64,000 bases of DNA from Cryptomeria japonica (Eukaryota; Streptophyta; Pinopsida; Cupressales; Cupressaceae). The notes beneath the pieces were generated by a model, which saw only the letters and a program-made list of their open reading frames with translations, did not search any database and was not told the DNA's origin. The position numbers were made by a program, and so were the translations under genes. Position 1 is the stretch's first letter. Each line of letters opens with the position of its first letter. The stretch is taken from NCBI RefSeq assembly GCF_030272615.1, contig NC_081415.1, positions 264,356,925 through 264,420,924 of the forward strand. The letters run 5' to 3'. Shown one piece after another: positions 36,435 through 47,506 of this stretch.

Positions 36435-39386
36435 GGAAAATGGTTTATTAAAGAACATGTTAACTAGTTTATGTTATATATTTTTGTCGATATATAAATA
36501 CCAACCTATTTGAAATATTGGCGGATTTATAATGCATGCTAGAGGAAGTCGACATGACTGGAGTCAACTTGAAGTGTTCTAATCATACACTAACACTTGG
36601 AAAATTAAGACACATAGAAATGACTTGCCTGAAGAGAGATCAATTTTAATATCGACTTATCACCTTATCAAACTCATTGAGTACAAACGAAATAAGGACT
36701 TTGTGCTACGAAACATTAGCACTATGAGGATTATTCCACGTAGCCAAACGCCTTGCAGATAGGAGATAAAATCAGCAATTCAATTAAACAAAATATCTTA
36801 TGTTTAAGTTTAACATATATATTAATTCTTATATTAGCAAGAGGTGGCAGTGGCGGTTGGTGGGTCGACTGGTAGAAGTCGACTTCCATGAACTGTAGTT
36901 CAACTTCAATGTAACCGAACTGCAAATTGACCATTGCATAGTGGCTCGCGATCGATGGGAGAGGAAGCAACTTGGCACATAGTGCCATGGCATTATAGCA
37001 ACCGCAGACTTCTCCATAACCCACGGTGGCAGTAAGAAGTCTGCAATCTACGCGGTGATAGTGGAGAAAACCAACCATCTCCTCCACAATCCAAGGTCGA
37101 ATCAACTACAGGAAACAACAATTAGCATCCCACCACCCCAAACGTGTCGATAAGTTAGTTAATCAGAGGCAGATAGACTAGGAAATCTCTTAGGAAGGAG
37201 TAGATGTGGGGTAGTAAAGTGATAGATCTGTCAATAATGTAGCGAAGGTGTCAAACTCATAGCAATATCTAAGCCAAAGATACAACAGATTAAGTAGGGA
37301 AAAATAGTTTAAATAGAGGCAAGGGTTCGAGAAAGAGAGAAAGATAGTGAGTTAGAGCTAGTTAGAAGAGAGAAATTTAAAGTAGAGATAGAAGGAGAGA
37401 TGCAACAAAGAATTAGAGAATGGAATGTAGAAGAGATGAGTAGTGGAGGTTTAGACGTGTTTACGACCAAGTCGTAAAAAAATCAATGATGATCATCTCC
37501 GATTTAGCGTCGAACTTAAGGGTTAGGCTCTTGAACGTGTGTTAGTTGTTTTATTAATATTTGAGAAATTCTCAAAATATAGAAAGGATAAGAACTAGGA
37601 ATAGAGATCTCGTGAGATAGAAGAGCGTCGAGGTGGAAAACATTGGAATCCAGACGTATTGCAGGCAATTTGAAGTTATCAGGGATCATAATAGACATGG
37701 ATCGCGTTTCTTGAGGTAGGCTCAAATCTAGCATGTTTTGTTAGATAGAGATTTAAGAGATAAAGAATGATCTAGTTTTAGCTTTATGCAATATTCTAAT
37801 GAAAGAGTTAGAGTTGCGATATAAATCATTGTTAATTGTTTAAATTATGCTCATACAAATATAGATGCAATAATGAAATTTTTTCTTAAAGATTGTTGAT
37901 AAACATAAATGAAATTCATAGAAATTAGACCACCAAATCCTCTAGGAACAGAGTAAGAGGATAGAGAGAGAGACTCTGAAATTGAACTGCGAAGAAGATG
38001 AAATATTAGGATTATGACTTATTAAATAGTGAAGTTAATTTTGATATCATAAAGAAAAGACTTACACTTTCAAATTAGATCCTTGCATGAAGAGAAAAGA
38101 TGGTTATCAGGTGTCTCATTAAAAAAAGGCCATATAGATAGGCACTTTATGAATTTTCATCATGTTAGATTATTGTTTTGGTAAATTAGTAAAATCAGTG
38201 AGTTGAGTATTTAAATGTATTTAAAATCAGTGAGCTTAGACGATATAAACTTAGAATTCTAAACCATAAGATATGGAATGCATGTTAATGATTACGTTAT
38301 TTAAATGTTTTGATAATTGAACAAAAGAATGTGTGCTCATTTTATTCAATTTCTATGTAAAGATACATACATGTAACACCTTCTTAATATTTAATTCTTG
38401 TCTTTAAATTGCTTGAAAGATAAAAGCAAAAGATTGTTTTCTTTCAGATGTATATTTGTTTATCCATGAAAGATTGCTTCATGTTAGACAGGATTGGTTG
38501 TACAAAGAGATTGATTCTTTCTATTTCTATTTAATCAAAGATTGTCTTCTTTAGCATTGTATTTTTATCTTGCAAGAAATAGGAAGCTAGAATTGAAAGG
38601 CGAAAGATTGTCTTCTGTATATATTTATTCTATGATTTATGTGAACAAAGCTAGATAGGCCTGTGTTTGTGGAAAGTTACCTTCTAAGACGGGTGTCGAA
38701 TGTGGATTATAGAGAGAATAGTTTGCTTTTCCAAACTATCTATCTTTGCTATGCATGGCATTATACTATGCCGAGTAATCCAATTGAATAAACCATTGAA
38801 ATAGATGGAGTTCTTTTATTTATACTCTCTACCACATCCTTGATTGATCTTGCTTGTTTCTTAATAGAATTAAAAAATTGAAAATGCATGTATCATCTAG
38901 GCATGCACCAGATTCCATCTTGTCTTTCGAATTCTTTTGCTAAGCAATTCATGCAGGGTCGGGAATTCTTGATTGACTAAGAATTCTAGGGAAGTGTAAG
39001 CTTCAAGGTTGGGTGGAAAAAGCGCCTAAATCTTGTTCTCGTCTTCATGCTAAAGATTGCATTGAAGATAGCCTAGGTTGCAGATCAACAGTCACATCTC
39101 ACCCTTTACTTTGTATTAATTTGTTATTGAACTTATGGCAACTTGAAATGCTTAAGTATTGTATGATTGAGATACCACTTTTCTCGGTTTATTGAATGAA
39201 GAATATTTATCTTTTATAGAAATTTCGTGTTTATTACGATTTAAATGGAATGATCAAATGAAACTATGGATGTAAAAGTGGAATGAAATAGACTTATTAA
39301 CTGATTTATGAGTTTATTTACGAATAAAGAGTATTTCGGCTATTATTGAAGTTAGCACAATTTACATCTTTATATGTTCCCTAACA
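35539..39386 (+). mobile_element. 3.8-kb LTR-like insertion in copia 5' LTR
   Basis: Begins TGTCACGAACCCTATTTTTC and ends TGTTCCCTAACA, within copia LTR sequence. There is no gag or pol trace and the 5' end does not recur at the 3' end, so a long solo LTR is the best reading. The flanks GTTGTTC and ATTGCAG give only a weak target duplication. An AT microsatellite lies at 36381-36427. A 124-codon minus-strand frame (36731-37105) has no recognisable motif and I do not call it a gene. Confidence 0.6.
36381..36427. repeat. AT microsatellite
   Basis: Uninterrupted AT dinucleotide run of about 47 bp inside the LTR-like insertion. Confidence 0.95.
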
Positions 39387-39884
39387 ATTGCAGCAGTCAA
39401 AATCCCTTAACTAGTTAGGATCTATTTGGGCTCATCATAGCAATCCCTTAACCGGGTGACTCCTAATAGGGTTTGCTCCTAACAGGGCATCATTGTAAGC
39501 TCCTAACCAGGCTAGGATCCTAACAGGGCACATTCTGAAAGAGTGCACAATTTTTGTGGGTACTAATTCCCACCGTGGTTTTTCCCTATTTGAGTTTCCA
39601 CGTGAAAATTTTGGTGTTCATGTGGTGATTTTTTTTATATGTTGATTTGATTTACTTTCATTTTATGCATGTTGATGAACACTTAATGAGAAGTTCTGAT
39701 AAATCAATTTAATAGTTGGATATCAATGATTATCGGTAATAGTAAATAGTTTATTACTAGTTTGTGATTGATTTGGTGAAGTTTTATCATTTTAAGTTTA
39801 AGTTTAAGTTGAGAATTGTTGTTAATACTGATTCCCCCCCCGCCCCCCCTCTCAATATTAACCAGATCCTCTCATATTAACAAT

Positions 39885-39896
39885 TGGTATTTGAGT
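39885..39896 (+). other. Copia primer-binding site
   Basis: TGGTATTTGAGT two bases after the 5' LTR, a decayed form of the initiator tRNA-Met site TGGTATCAGAGC. Confidence 0.7.
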
Positions 39897-39951
39897 ATTA
39901 GGTCCTCTATGTGCAGAAGCTTAACAAATTGAGGAAAAGATCTTGAAAAGG

Positions 39952-40044
39952 ATGATGAAGAAGGAGGGTCCCAAGTTTACCAAGGACAACTACTGGATAT
40001 GGAGTGATCGTATGAAGATATATATCAAAGGAATGGGTTCTTAG
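39952..40044 (+). pseudogene. gag: Copia gag N-terminal fragment
   Basis: ATG at 39952 opens MMKKEGPKFTKDNYWIWSDR, the usual copia gag start with NY..W and a following M, ending at TAG (40042-40044). The remaining gag core and zinc knuckle are absent: protease sequence begins within about 100 bp. A large internal deletion is the likely cause. Confidence 0.65.
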
Positions 40045-40091
40045 TTCTGGAATCTGAGGAAGAGGACAATGAGGAAATTGTCTTTGTTGTT

Positions 40092-41349
40092 GTGAAGGAA
40101 GATTTGACTAATGAAAAATATTTGGTATCACACATGGATAGCAGTGATGAATGGATAATAGATAGTGGTTTCTCACACCACATGATCGGTGATAGAAACA
40201 AGTTCTTATCCCTTGAAGAATTTGATGGCGGTGTGGTAAGGTTTGGTAACAACTCACCCTGCATGGTTAAAGGTAAAGGATCTATCTCATTGAATGGAAA
40301 AAGTGATGTAGATGATGTCTATTGGGTAGATGGATTAAAACATAACTTACCAGGTGTTGGACAATTAAATGATAAAGGATATCTTCTTGAATTTAAGAGT
40401 GGAGTGTGCAAGATCCTTGGAAGTAAAGGAGAATTGATTGCTACTGGAAAACAGACTAGAGGCAATCTTTTTCTTCTGAATACTAATGTGAATAGTTGTT
40501 TGGTGGCTAAGATTGAAGACAACTGGTTATGGCACAAGAGGTTTTATCATGTGAACTTTGACAATTTGATAAAAATTAGCAAATCAAGTATTGTGAGAGG
40601 TATGCCCCATCTTGTGAAACCGAACAATGTGTTGTGTAAGGACTGTCAGATAGGTAAGATGACTTATGTATCTTTTAAGAGAAAAACTTTTTCTTCAGAG
40701 TATATCCTTGATTTAGTTCACACTAATCTATGTGGTCCTATGAGGACTAGAAGCTATTATGGTGATAAGTACTTTATGATTTTTACTGATGATTTTTCAA
40801 AGATGATGTGGGTAACTTTTTTTTGAGAGAAAAGTTTGAGGCTTTTAGTAAATTCAAGGCATTTAAAGCTTTAGTTGAAAAGGAGACCGACAGGAATTTG
40901 AAATGTCTGAGATCTGACCGGGGAGGTGAGTTCAATTCTGATGAGTTTGTGAAGTTTGTGATGAACAGGGAATTAAGAGGCAAATGTTAGCACCCAAAAC
41001 TCCACAACAAAATGGAATTGCTGAGAGAAGGAATAAGACAATTGTGGAAGTTGCTAGAACAATGTTGATACAAGGTGCAATACCTAAGATGTTTTGGAGG
41101 GAAGCAGTTAGTACCATTGTTTATACTTTGAGTCGGGTACTTGTTAAGAAAGGTAATGATAAAACACCTTATGAACTTTGGAATGGTAAGATTCCTAATG
41201 TCAGCTACTTTAAAAAAAATTCGAGTAAATGTTTTATTAAGAGAGATGATGTTACTGGAAAATTTGATGCTAAGTGTGATGAAGGAATATTTCTTGGATA
41301 CTCTACCAAGAGTAAAGCATTCAAATGTTATAACAAGAGAACTACTTAA
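40092..41349 (+). pseudogene. pol: Copia protease and integrase
   Basis: Protease active site WIIDSGFSHHM lies near 40152-40184. The pre-integrase zinc region follows with WLWHKRFYHVNFDNL near 40526 and CKDCQIGKM near 40636, a His-His-Cys-Cys module. The integrase core has the first Asp in IFTDDFSK near 40780, the second in LRSDRGGEF near 40912 and the Glu in TPQQNGIAERRNK near 41000. A stop at about 40825 and a frameshift near 40975 break it into three frames (40092-40826, 40808-40990, 40984-41349). Integrase would insert element DNA. The catalytic residues remain visible, but the chain is broken. Confidence 0.88.
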
Positions 41350-42520
41350 GAAGATAGTTGAAAGTGTAAATGTTAAGGTTGATGAATTCTCTAAAAAACC
41401 TGCTGAGACCACCAGATCTGAACCTGAAAATGATGAAGAAGACCTTGTGTTTATAGAACCAAAAGTGCATAACAATGCAAAAATAGGTGTTCAATCGGTA
41501 AATGAAGAAAGCGATGAAGAAGATGATGAACATGAAGCAAAAGACACATCACTGGAACTGGTAATACCAAGGTATGTCAGATAAAATCATTCAGAAGACC
41601 AAATTATAGGAGATAAGAACACTGGCGTACAGACTAGAAAGAAAATTAGAGAAAACTCTTGTCTGATTTCTACTATTGAGCCTAAAACATTACGAGAAGC
41701 ATTGAAGGACGATGATTGGATTAATGCTATGAATGAGGAATTGGATCAGATAGAGAAAAACAAGACCTAGACACTTGTTCCCAAACCATAAGACAAGAAT
41801 GTTATAGGTACAAAATGGGTTTTTAGAAACAAGTTAAATGAAGATGGTAAGGTTGTAAGGAATAAAGCAAGACTTGTTTGCAAAGGCTATGCACAAGAAG
41901 AAGGAGAAGACTATGGTGAAACCTTTTCCCTAGTGGCAAGACTAGAAGGTGTAAGAATGTTGCTTGCCTTTGCTGGTTTTAAAGGATTTAAGGTATATCA
42001 AGTGGACGTTAAATCAGGTTTTCTAAATGGTATCCTGGAAGAAGAAGTATATATAGAACAACCGAATGGATTTGCATTAAGTGAAGATGAAAATATGGTT
42101 TGCAAGTTACACAAAGCACTATATGGTTTGAAGCAAGCACTGAGAGCATGGTTTGAAAGATTGCATACACATTTGATCAAGATAGGATTCCAGCGTACCA
42201 ATGAGGACAGTAACATATATTTAAAGACTGATGGAGACAAAATGTTGATAGCAAAAGTTTTTGTTGATGATATAATTTTTGATGGTGATGATGATCTATG
42301 TATGGCTTTTACTAAGGAAATGAAGAAAGAATTTGAAATATCTCTTATTGGTGAGATTAAAATTTTCATTGGGTTGCAGGTTCAGCAACTGGATGGTGGA
42401 ATATTTATCTATCAAAATAAATATGTAAAAGAAGTATTGAAAACTTTTGGCATGAAAGATTGCAAACCAGTTGGTACACCAATGGTGACAGGTTGTAAAT
42501 TGTCTAAACAGAATTGGTAA
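41350..42520 (+). pseudogene. pol: Copia reverse transcriptase
   Basis: An acidic linker (41340-41580, rich in Glu and Asp) separates integrase from reverse transcriptase. The latter begins near 41690 with REALKDDDWINAMNEELDQI, then KWVFRNKLNEDG and ARLVCKGYAQEEGEDY, and the open frame 41933-42520 holds VYQVDVKSGFLNG, LYGLKQALRAWFERL and the catalytic box FVDDI near 42261-42275 in place of YVDD. Stops near 41769 and 41790 break the start. The frame ends at a deletion joining CKLSKQN directly to a later region. Confidence 0.9.
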
Positions 42521-42529
42521 GTTGCATTT

Positions 42530-42990
42530 TGTTGTTCACAATAGATCGGATATTGCACATGTTGTTGGATTGGTTGCTAGATTTCAGAAAGATCTGGAAA
42601 AGCACTACCGATGGAGCTTTTCTTCTTGGAGGTAAATTGGTTGCTTGGACAAGTAAAAAGCAAACATGTGTATCACAGTCAACAACTGAATCAGAATATG
42701 TTGCAACATCTATGAATTGTACAGAAGCAATCTAGATGAGACATGTGTTGGAAGGCTTTAAGCAAGATATGCATGAACCGGTGATTATTTATTGTGACAA
42801 TACTAGTGTTATTAATATTTCAAAAAAACTCATGTTACATGCAAGGACAAAGCATATAGAACTAAAATATCACTTTCTGAGGGAGAGTACAAGAGAAGCA
42901 AATCATAATCAAATATGTGACAAGAAAAGAGCAATTAGCAGACATATTCACTATACTTTTGCCGAAGACAACCTTTGAGTACCTTAGAGG
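42530..42990 (+). pseudogene. pol: Copia RNase H, C-terminus of pol
   Basis: GKLVAWTSKKQTCVSQSTTE followed by SEYVATSMNCTEAI is the hallmark end of copia RNase H (42630-42735). After one TAG the frame continues with IYCDNTSVINISKK and ARTKHIELKYHFLRE. A frameshift follows; the terminal QLADIFT-like motif is in another frame near 42935-42960. Broken by stops and shifts. Confidence 0.88.
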
Positions 42991-43376
42991 TAAATTAGGG
43001 GTTAGATACCTACATAAGATCAACTAAGATGCAAGAGATGCATCGATCCAGTGGGCTCAATGAGTATTTTTCATTGTGGATTGTTGAAATGTTGGCTACT
43101 CCGCAAGGGGAGTAGCTTAGATGAGATTTGCAGAGATGTTGGAGACAACAACAGCAGGAATGAAGACCAGAGATGCATTTGCACCTTTGGCATTGTTGTT
43201 AAAGGGGGAGAAGAACTGTAAGAGAAAGGGGGAGAAGTAATATGATCTAGAGGAGAAGAATTAGAGCAGGTGAATTAGTGCAGCCGAAAAATGAGGTGCA
43301 ATAGAAGAAGAGTGAGTGAAGGCAGCAAAGAAGTTCATAGTTGATAGTTGAATATGTTGGTGTTGCCATCAATGCC
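42991..43376 (+). other. Copia non-coding spacer
   Basis: No frame of interest. It contains a GGGGAGTAGC and several GGGGGAGAAG-like purine blocks typical of the spacer upstream of a copia 3' LTR. Confidence 0.6.
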
Positions 43377-43388
43377 AAAGGGGGAGAT
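43377..43388 (+). other. Copia polypurine tract
   Basis: AAAGGGGGAGAT directly before the 3' LTR start TGTTGGCATG; it would prime second-strand DNA synthesis. Confidence 0.8.
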
Positions 43389-43968
43389 TGTTGGCATGAT
43401 TGGCATAACTGATGCTGATGGAGAATGTTGATGAACCAGTAAAGGATTGTTGGTAATGATATAGTGATGAAGAGATTGAGATTATTGGCTTTATGACTTT
43501 GATCAGTTATTTGTGTTGTCGTTGATGGCAAACTATGTGGCAACTATGTTTTTCATGTTTATTTTGTCATCTATGTCTTTTTGGTCTATCAGAAATGCCT
43601 TACCGGTATTGAAGATAGTGAACTGGGAATTAGGACCTTAACCAGTAAACGTGGAAATGTTTTGATTGCTTTTGGAGATTGGTGATGAGTCAAGTGTTGA
43701 GGTTTGGAACATGTATTTGTATCATGTGGTGAATGTTTTTGATGTGTTGATTTGATTTACTTTCAATTTATGCATGTTGGTGAACACTTAATGAGCAATT
43801 CTGATAAATCAGTTTAATAGTTGGATATCAGTCATTACCGGTAATGGTGAATAGTTTATTACTGGTTTGTGATTGATTTGGTGAAGTTTTATCAGTTTAA
43901 GTTGAGAATTGTTGTTAATACCGATTCCCTCCTTTTTTCAGTATTAACCGGATCCTCTAAGATTAACA
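43389..43968 (+). repeat. Copia 3' LTR with internal deletion
   Basis: 580 bp against about 1.43 kb of LTR sequence in the 5' copy. The first 340 bp match 34608-34944, the last 240 bp match 39618-39882, and the middle is missing. The join ATGTATTTGTATCATGTGG lies where both parents carry CAT. Confidence 0.85.
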
Positions 43969-44468
43969 CATAAGTTGTTAGTAAGTGAACAATGTTTGGT
44001 GAAATTGAAAAATGGGAATTATCATGATGAAGTCTTGTGTGATATTATGCCTATGGATACTTGTCATCTTTTGTTGGGTAGACCTTGGCAGTTTGATAGA
44101 CAGGCAGTACATCATGGGAGGAAGAATACATACACTATTGTGGCCAATGAGATGAAGCAAACCTTGTTGCCTTTGGAGGAAACTTTGAAGAATGAAGACT
44201 GTACGAATGCTAGAATCTGTTTAGTAGATGGAAGCAAATTCATGGATGGACTGAGATATGAGAATGTGTGTTTTGCCTTAATACCTAAAAAGATTGAGAG
44301 ACCGGAATCGGAAGGAGGACACCTAGAAGAGATAAGAGATTTGCTGACAGAATATGAAGACATCATTTCAGATAATGTACCTAATGGATTGCCACTTGTG
44401 AGAAGTATTAGTCATTGCATGGACTTGGTTCCCAGAGCTAGTTTGCCTAACAAAGCTGCACACCGGTA
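43969..44468 (+). pseudogene. pol: Gypsy protease 3' part and linker
   Basis: Continues the interrupted gypsy protease: VKLKNGNYHDEVLCDIMPMD, then CHLLLGRPWQFDRQAVHHG, the flap-side block with the LLGRPW motif that ends plant gypsy proteases. The linker leads to LTEYEDIISDNVPNGLPLVR and RASLPNKAAHR, the usual lead-in to reverse transcriptase. Stop codons begin at 44467. Confidence 0.88.
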
Positions 44469-44503
44469 GAGAATGAAGATTGAATAGACAAGTGTAGGAG
44501 CTA

Positions 44504-45230
44504 TTGAAGAAAGGTTTGATCAGGGAAAGTTTGAGCCCTTGTACGGTACCAATAGTATTAGCACCTAAGAAGAATGGAGAGTGGAGGATGTGTACCGATT
44601 CAAGAGCAATAAACAAGATAACAGTGAAATACCAATTTCCTATCCCTAGGATGGATGACATAATGGACTATTTGAGTGGAGCAAAATACTTTACAAAGAT
44701 AGATTTGAAAAGTGGATATCATCAAATTAGGATCAGAGAAGGTGATGAGTGGAAGACAACATTTAAGACAAATGAAGGACTATATGAATGGTTGGTGATG
44801 CCTTTTGGATTGACTAATGTATCGAGTACTTTCATGAGGCTGATGAATGAGGTATTGAAGAAAATTTTGGGTAAGTTTGTTATTGTGTATTTGGATGACA
44901 TTCTGATTTTCAGTAAGACAAAAGAGGAGCATTTGTTGCAGTTACGACAAGTTTTGCGGAGATTGAGAGAAGAGAAGTTGTTGATCAATATCAAGAAGTG
45001 TACTTTCATGAAGGATGAGATAGTCTATTTGGGATTTGTGATATCTGAGGATGGTTTGAAGATGGACCCTAAGAAAGTGAAAGCAATAGTTGAATGGCCT
45101 ACACCGGAAAGCATTGGAGAGGTAAGATCATTTCATGGATTAGCTAGTTTTTACCGGAAGTTTATCATAAATTTTAGTTCAATTTGTAACCCTATGTCTG
45201 AGACCATGAGAGGAGATTGAAAGGAATTCA
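44504..45230 (+). pseudogene. pol: Gypsy reverse transcriptase
   Basis: Uninterrupted 238-codon stretch. Blocks in order: [48 protein letters not shown] near 44698, [19 protein letters not shown] near 44793, the catalytic YLDD at 44888-44899 within [13 protein letters not shown], and [18 protein letters not shown]. The polymerase domain keeps its key Asp pair. It ends at a TGA (45218-45220) where family members have Trp. It would copy element RNA into DNA in the cytoplasmic particle. Confidence 0.93.
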
Positions 45231-45655
45231 AGTGGACCACCTAAGCAAACAAAAGTTTTGAACTGTTGAAGCAGAAAGTGACTGAGCAGCCTGCGTTAGC
45301 TTTACCGGATTTCAATAAAGTATTTCAAGTGGATTGTGATGCAAGTGGAACAACAATAGGAGCAATCTTGAGTTGAGAAGGAAGAGTAGTAGCCTATTTC
45401 AGTGAGAAATTGAATGATGCCCATAGGAGATATTCAGTGTATGATCAAGAATTTTATGTCATAATTCAAGCCTTGAAGAAGTAGAGACATTACTTGTTGC
45501 CTAAGGAGTTTGTGTATACAGATCATCAAGCTTTGCAGTATTTGAATAGCCAGAGTAAGTTGAATTAGAGACATATGAGATGGGTATAATTCTTGCAGAG
45601 TTACACCTTTATGTTAAAACAAAGAAGTGGGAAATCTAACAAAGTTGTTGATGCA
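45231..45655 (+). pseudogene. pol: Gypsy RNase H
   Basis: [16 protein letters not shown] near 45327 gives the first catalytic Asp, then VVAYFSEKLNDAHRRYSVYD with the Glu region following, and FVYTDHQALQYL near 45512 with the Asp of the TDH motif. Stops near 45242, 45374, 45482, 45566 and 45587 break it; most are a single transition from Trp, Gln or Glu codons. Confidence 0.85.
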
Positions 45656-46597
45656 TTGAGTAAGAAAATGAATTTTCTGACAGAGATGAGAGTGACAATA
45701 ATAGGATTTGAAGATCTGAAGACCTTGTATGATGAAGACCCGGATTTTGCAGAACCTTGGAAAGCATGTAGAGAACCGGTTATGGTTGATAGAAGCAAAT
45801 GGTTGGATTATTTCATTCAAGATGGGATGTTATTCAAAAGAGTTCAGTTGTGCATACCTAAGAGTTCTCTGAGAGAGAATCTAATAAAGGAGAAACACAG
45901 TGGAGGTTTAGCTGGACATTTTGGCATTGATAAAATAGTAGCATTGGTGAGTGAGCAGTACTTTTGGCCCCAAATTCATAAGGATTTTAAGAGATGTGTG
46001 CAAATTTGTAGAGTTTGTCAAGTTGCAAAAGGTAGTAGTTAGAATGTGGGATTGTATAAACCTTTCACATTACCGGTAAGACCTTGGGAGGATATAAGCA
46101 TGGATTTTGTGCTTGGATTGCCTAAGACACCGAGAGGGAATGATAAAATATTTGCAGTAGTGGATATATTCTCGAAGATGGATCATTTCATACCTTGTAA
46201 GAAGACATCAGATGTGTTGCATGTAGTAGACCTATTTTTCAAAGAAGTGGTGAGATTGCATGGATTACCTAAGAGCATAGTTTCAGACAAAGACACTAAG
46301 TTTGTTGGTTATTTTTTTAGAACACTTTGGAAGAAGATGAAGACTGATTTGAAGTTCAATTCTATTTTTCATCCACAGACTGATGGACAGACAGAAGTTG
46401 TTAACCGGAGTTTGAGAAATTTGTTGAGATGTTTAATGGGAGATAGAACCGAAAGTTGGGATTTGATCCTTGCAAAAGTAGAATTTGCCTACAACAATTC
46501 AGTGAATGGAAGTACTGGAAGTACACCTTTTGAGATTGTTACTGGAGTGCATCCTAGAGGTATATCAGAATTGAGAGATATTAGTAGTGAAGACTAG
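45593..46597 (+). pseudogene. pol: Gypsy integrase
   Basis: After SGKSNKVVDALSKK the zinc-binding HHCC module appears as KHSGGLAGHFGIDKIV and CVQICRVCQVAKG (45893-46036). One TAG (46040-46042) separates it from the core. Core residues: Asp in ISMDFVLGLPKT near 46096, Asp in SDKDTKFVG near 46288, Glu in TDGQTEVVNRSLRNL near 46390, giving the DDE triad. YNNSVNGSTGSTPFEIVTG near 46492 is the usual gypsy block. A TAG ends this stretch at 46595. Confidence 0.92.
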
Positions 46598-47155
46598 AGA
46601 AGTTCAGAAGCAGAAGACTTTGCAGATCACATGGCATCATTGCATATTCAGGTTAAGCAGCATTTGGAAGACATGAACAACAAGTATAAGGAAAAGGCGG
46701 ATGAGAAGAGGAGACATAAGGAATTTGAAGTTGGCGATGAAGTGATGGTATATCTGAGAAAAGAGAGATTCCCAATTGGAACTTATAACAAGTTGCAGAT
46801 GACGAAGTTTGGACCTTACAAGATTTTGAGGAAGTTCAGTTCTGGAAATGCATATGAAGTGGAGTTACCAGATAGTCTAAGTATTTCACCTATATTCAAC
46901 ATTGCACATCTTCATGAGTACCATGAACCAGAATTCAGTTAGGACAGTGTTGCAGACTTGGAGAAACAATTGCCCCGGAAGGAACTGGATCAGATTGAGG
47001 AGATTTTGGATAGTAGGATTGGGCGTAGTACCCGAATTAGTGAATATAAGGAATATCTTGTGAAGTGGAAGGACATACCAGTTGAAGATTCATCTTGGAT
47101 TTCTCAGCCAGAGGCAGACCGCCTTGCTTTCCCTCAGACCCCGGCAAAGTGAGAG
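46598..47155 (+). pseudogene. pol: Gypsy integrase C-terminus with chromodomain
   Basis: 46631-46942 holds the DNA-binding C-terminal region: VGDEVMVYLRKERFPIGTYN, KLQMTKFGPYKILRKFSSGN and SPIFNIAHLHEY. After one stop, 46958-47152 reads IEEILDSRIGRSTRISEYK, YLVKWKDIPVEDSSWI, a chromodomain with the aromatic and WK positions. Chromodomains of this kind steer integration to heterochromatin in the chromovirus branch of gypsy. It ends at TGA (47150-47152), close to the 3' LTR. Confidence 0.88.
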
Positions 47156-47183
47156 ACTCACTTTTTCAATAACCTCGGATGTC

Positions 47184-47506
47184 TGATGCAGGAGCATCCC
47201 TGATTCATAACAATCTTGCATCAACCAAAAACATTTTCCTTTATGTTTGTTTTATGTTTGTAGTTTCAGTTTTCCTTTCTGAGTGTCCCGGTTTTGGCTC
47301 ATCAGATCCTGTGGAGTTGGATTCTACTTGAAGAATTGATCGTCTTTCTTGCTTCCAGATCGCATCGCACTTGGATCATTTTTTCGGCATGATATTGCTA
47401 CCGGTTTCCATAACAGTTTCCTATTACTAGTTGTTCCTTTGTTACCAGTTGCCTGAGACCTATTCTGGTGATCTATTAGAACCTATTCTGAGCCTTGGTG
47501 AGTCAC
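47184..47506 (+). repeat. Gypsy 3' LTR, truncated
   Basis: Matches the first ~320 bp of the 5' LTR from TGATGCAGGAGCATCC to GAGCCTTGGTGAG, then changes abruptly to D sequence (TCACAAGACACCTCAAGGG). About 630 bp of LTR are absent, and D resumes some 640 bp further along than where it stopped at 32288, so one deletion removed the LTR end and adjacent host sequence. Confidence 0.85.

Larger units (their letters stand above)
34608..39882 (+). repeat. Copia 5' LTR, interrupted
   Basis: LTR sequence at 34608-35538 and 39387-39882, together about 1.43 kb, split by an insertion. Ends match the 3' LTR (43389-43968): TGTTGGCATGATTGGCATAA at the start and AACCRGATCCTCT..TTAACA at the end. The right part carries the AACCGGGTGA and TAACAGGG motifs typical of this LTR group. 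Confidence 0.85.
34608..43968 (+). mobile_element. Ty1/copia element inserted in the gypsy protease
   Basis: Starts TGTTGGCATGATTGGC, ends GATTAACA, and is flanked by exact CATAA copies (34603-34607, 43969-43973). Order is 5' LTR, primer site, gag start, protease, integrase, reverse transcriptase, RNase H, long non-coding spacer, polypurine tract, 3' LTR. Integrase before reverse transcriptase identifies Ty1/copia. The 5' LTR contains a separate 3.8-kb insertion. The 9.4-kb total therefore holds about 5.5 kb of copia sequence. Frames are broken and gag is mostly gone, so it is not autonomous. Confidence 0.92.

Noticed and set aside
36731-37105. 124-codon minus-strand frame in the 3.8-kb LTR-like block
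   Set aside because: No motif recognised and no supporting start context or relative in the window. Kept out of the gene list.
40987-42369. Minus-strand frames of 123 and 162 codons opposite copia pol
   Set aside because: Antisense shadows of the integrase and reverse transcriptase coding sequence.
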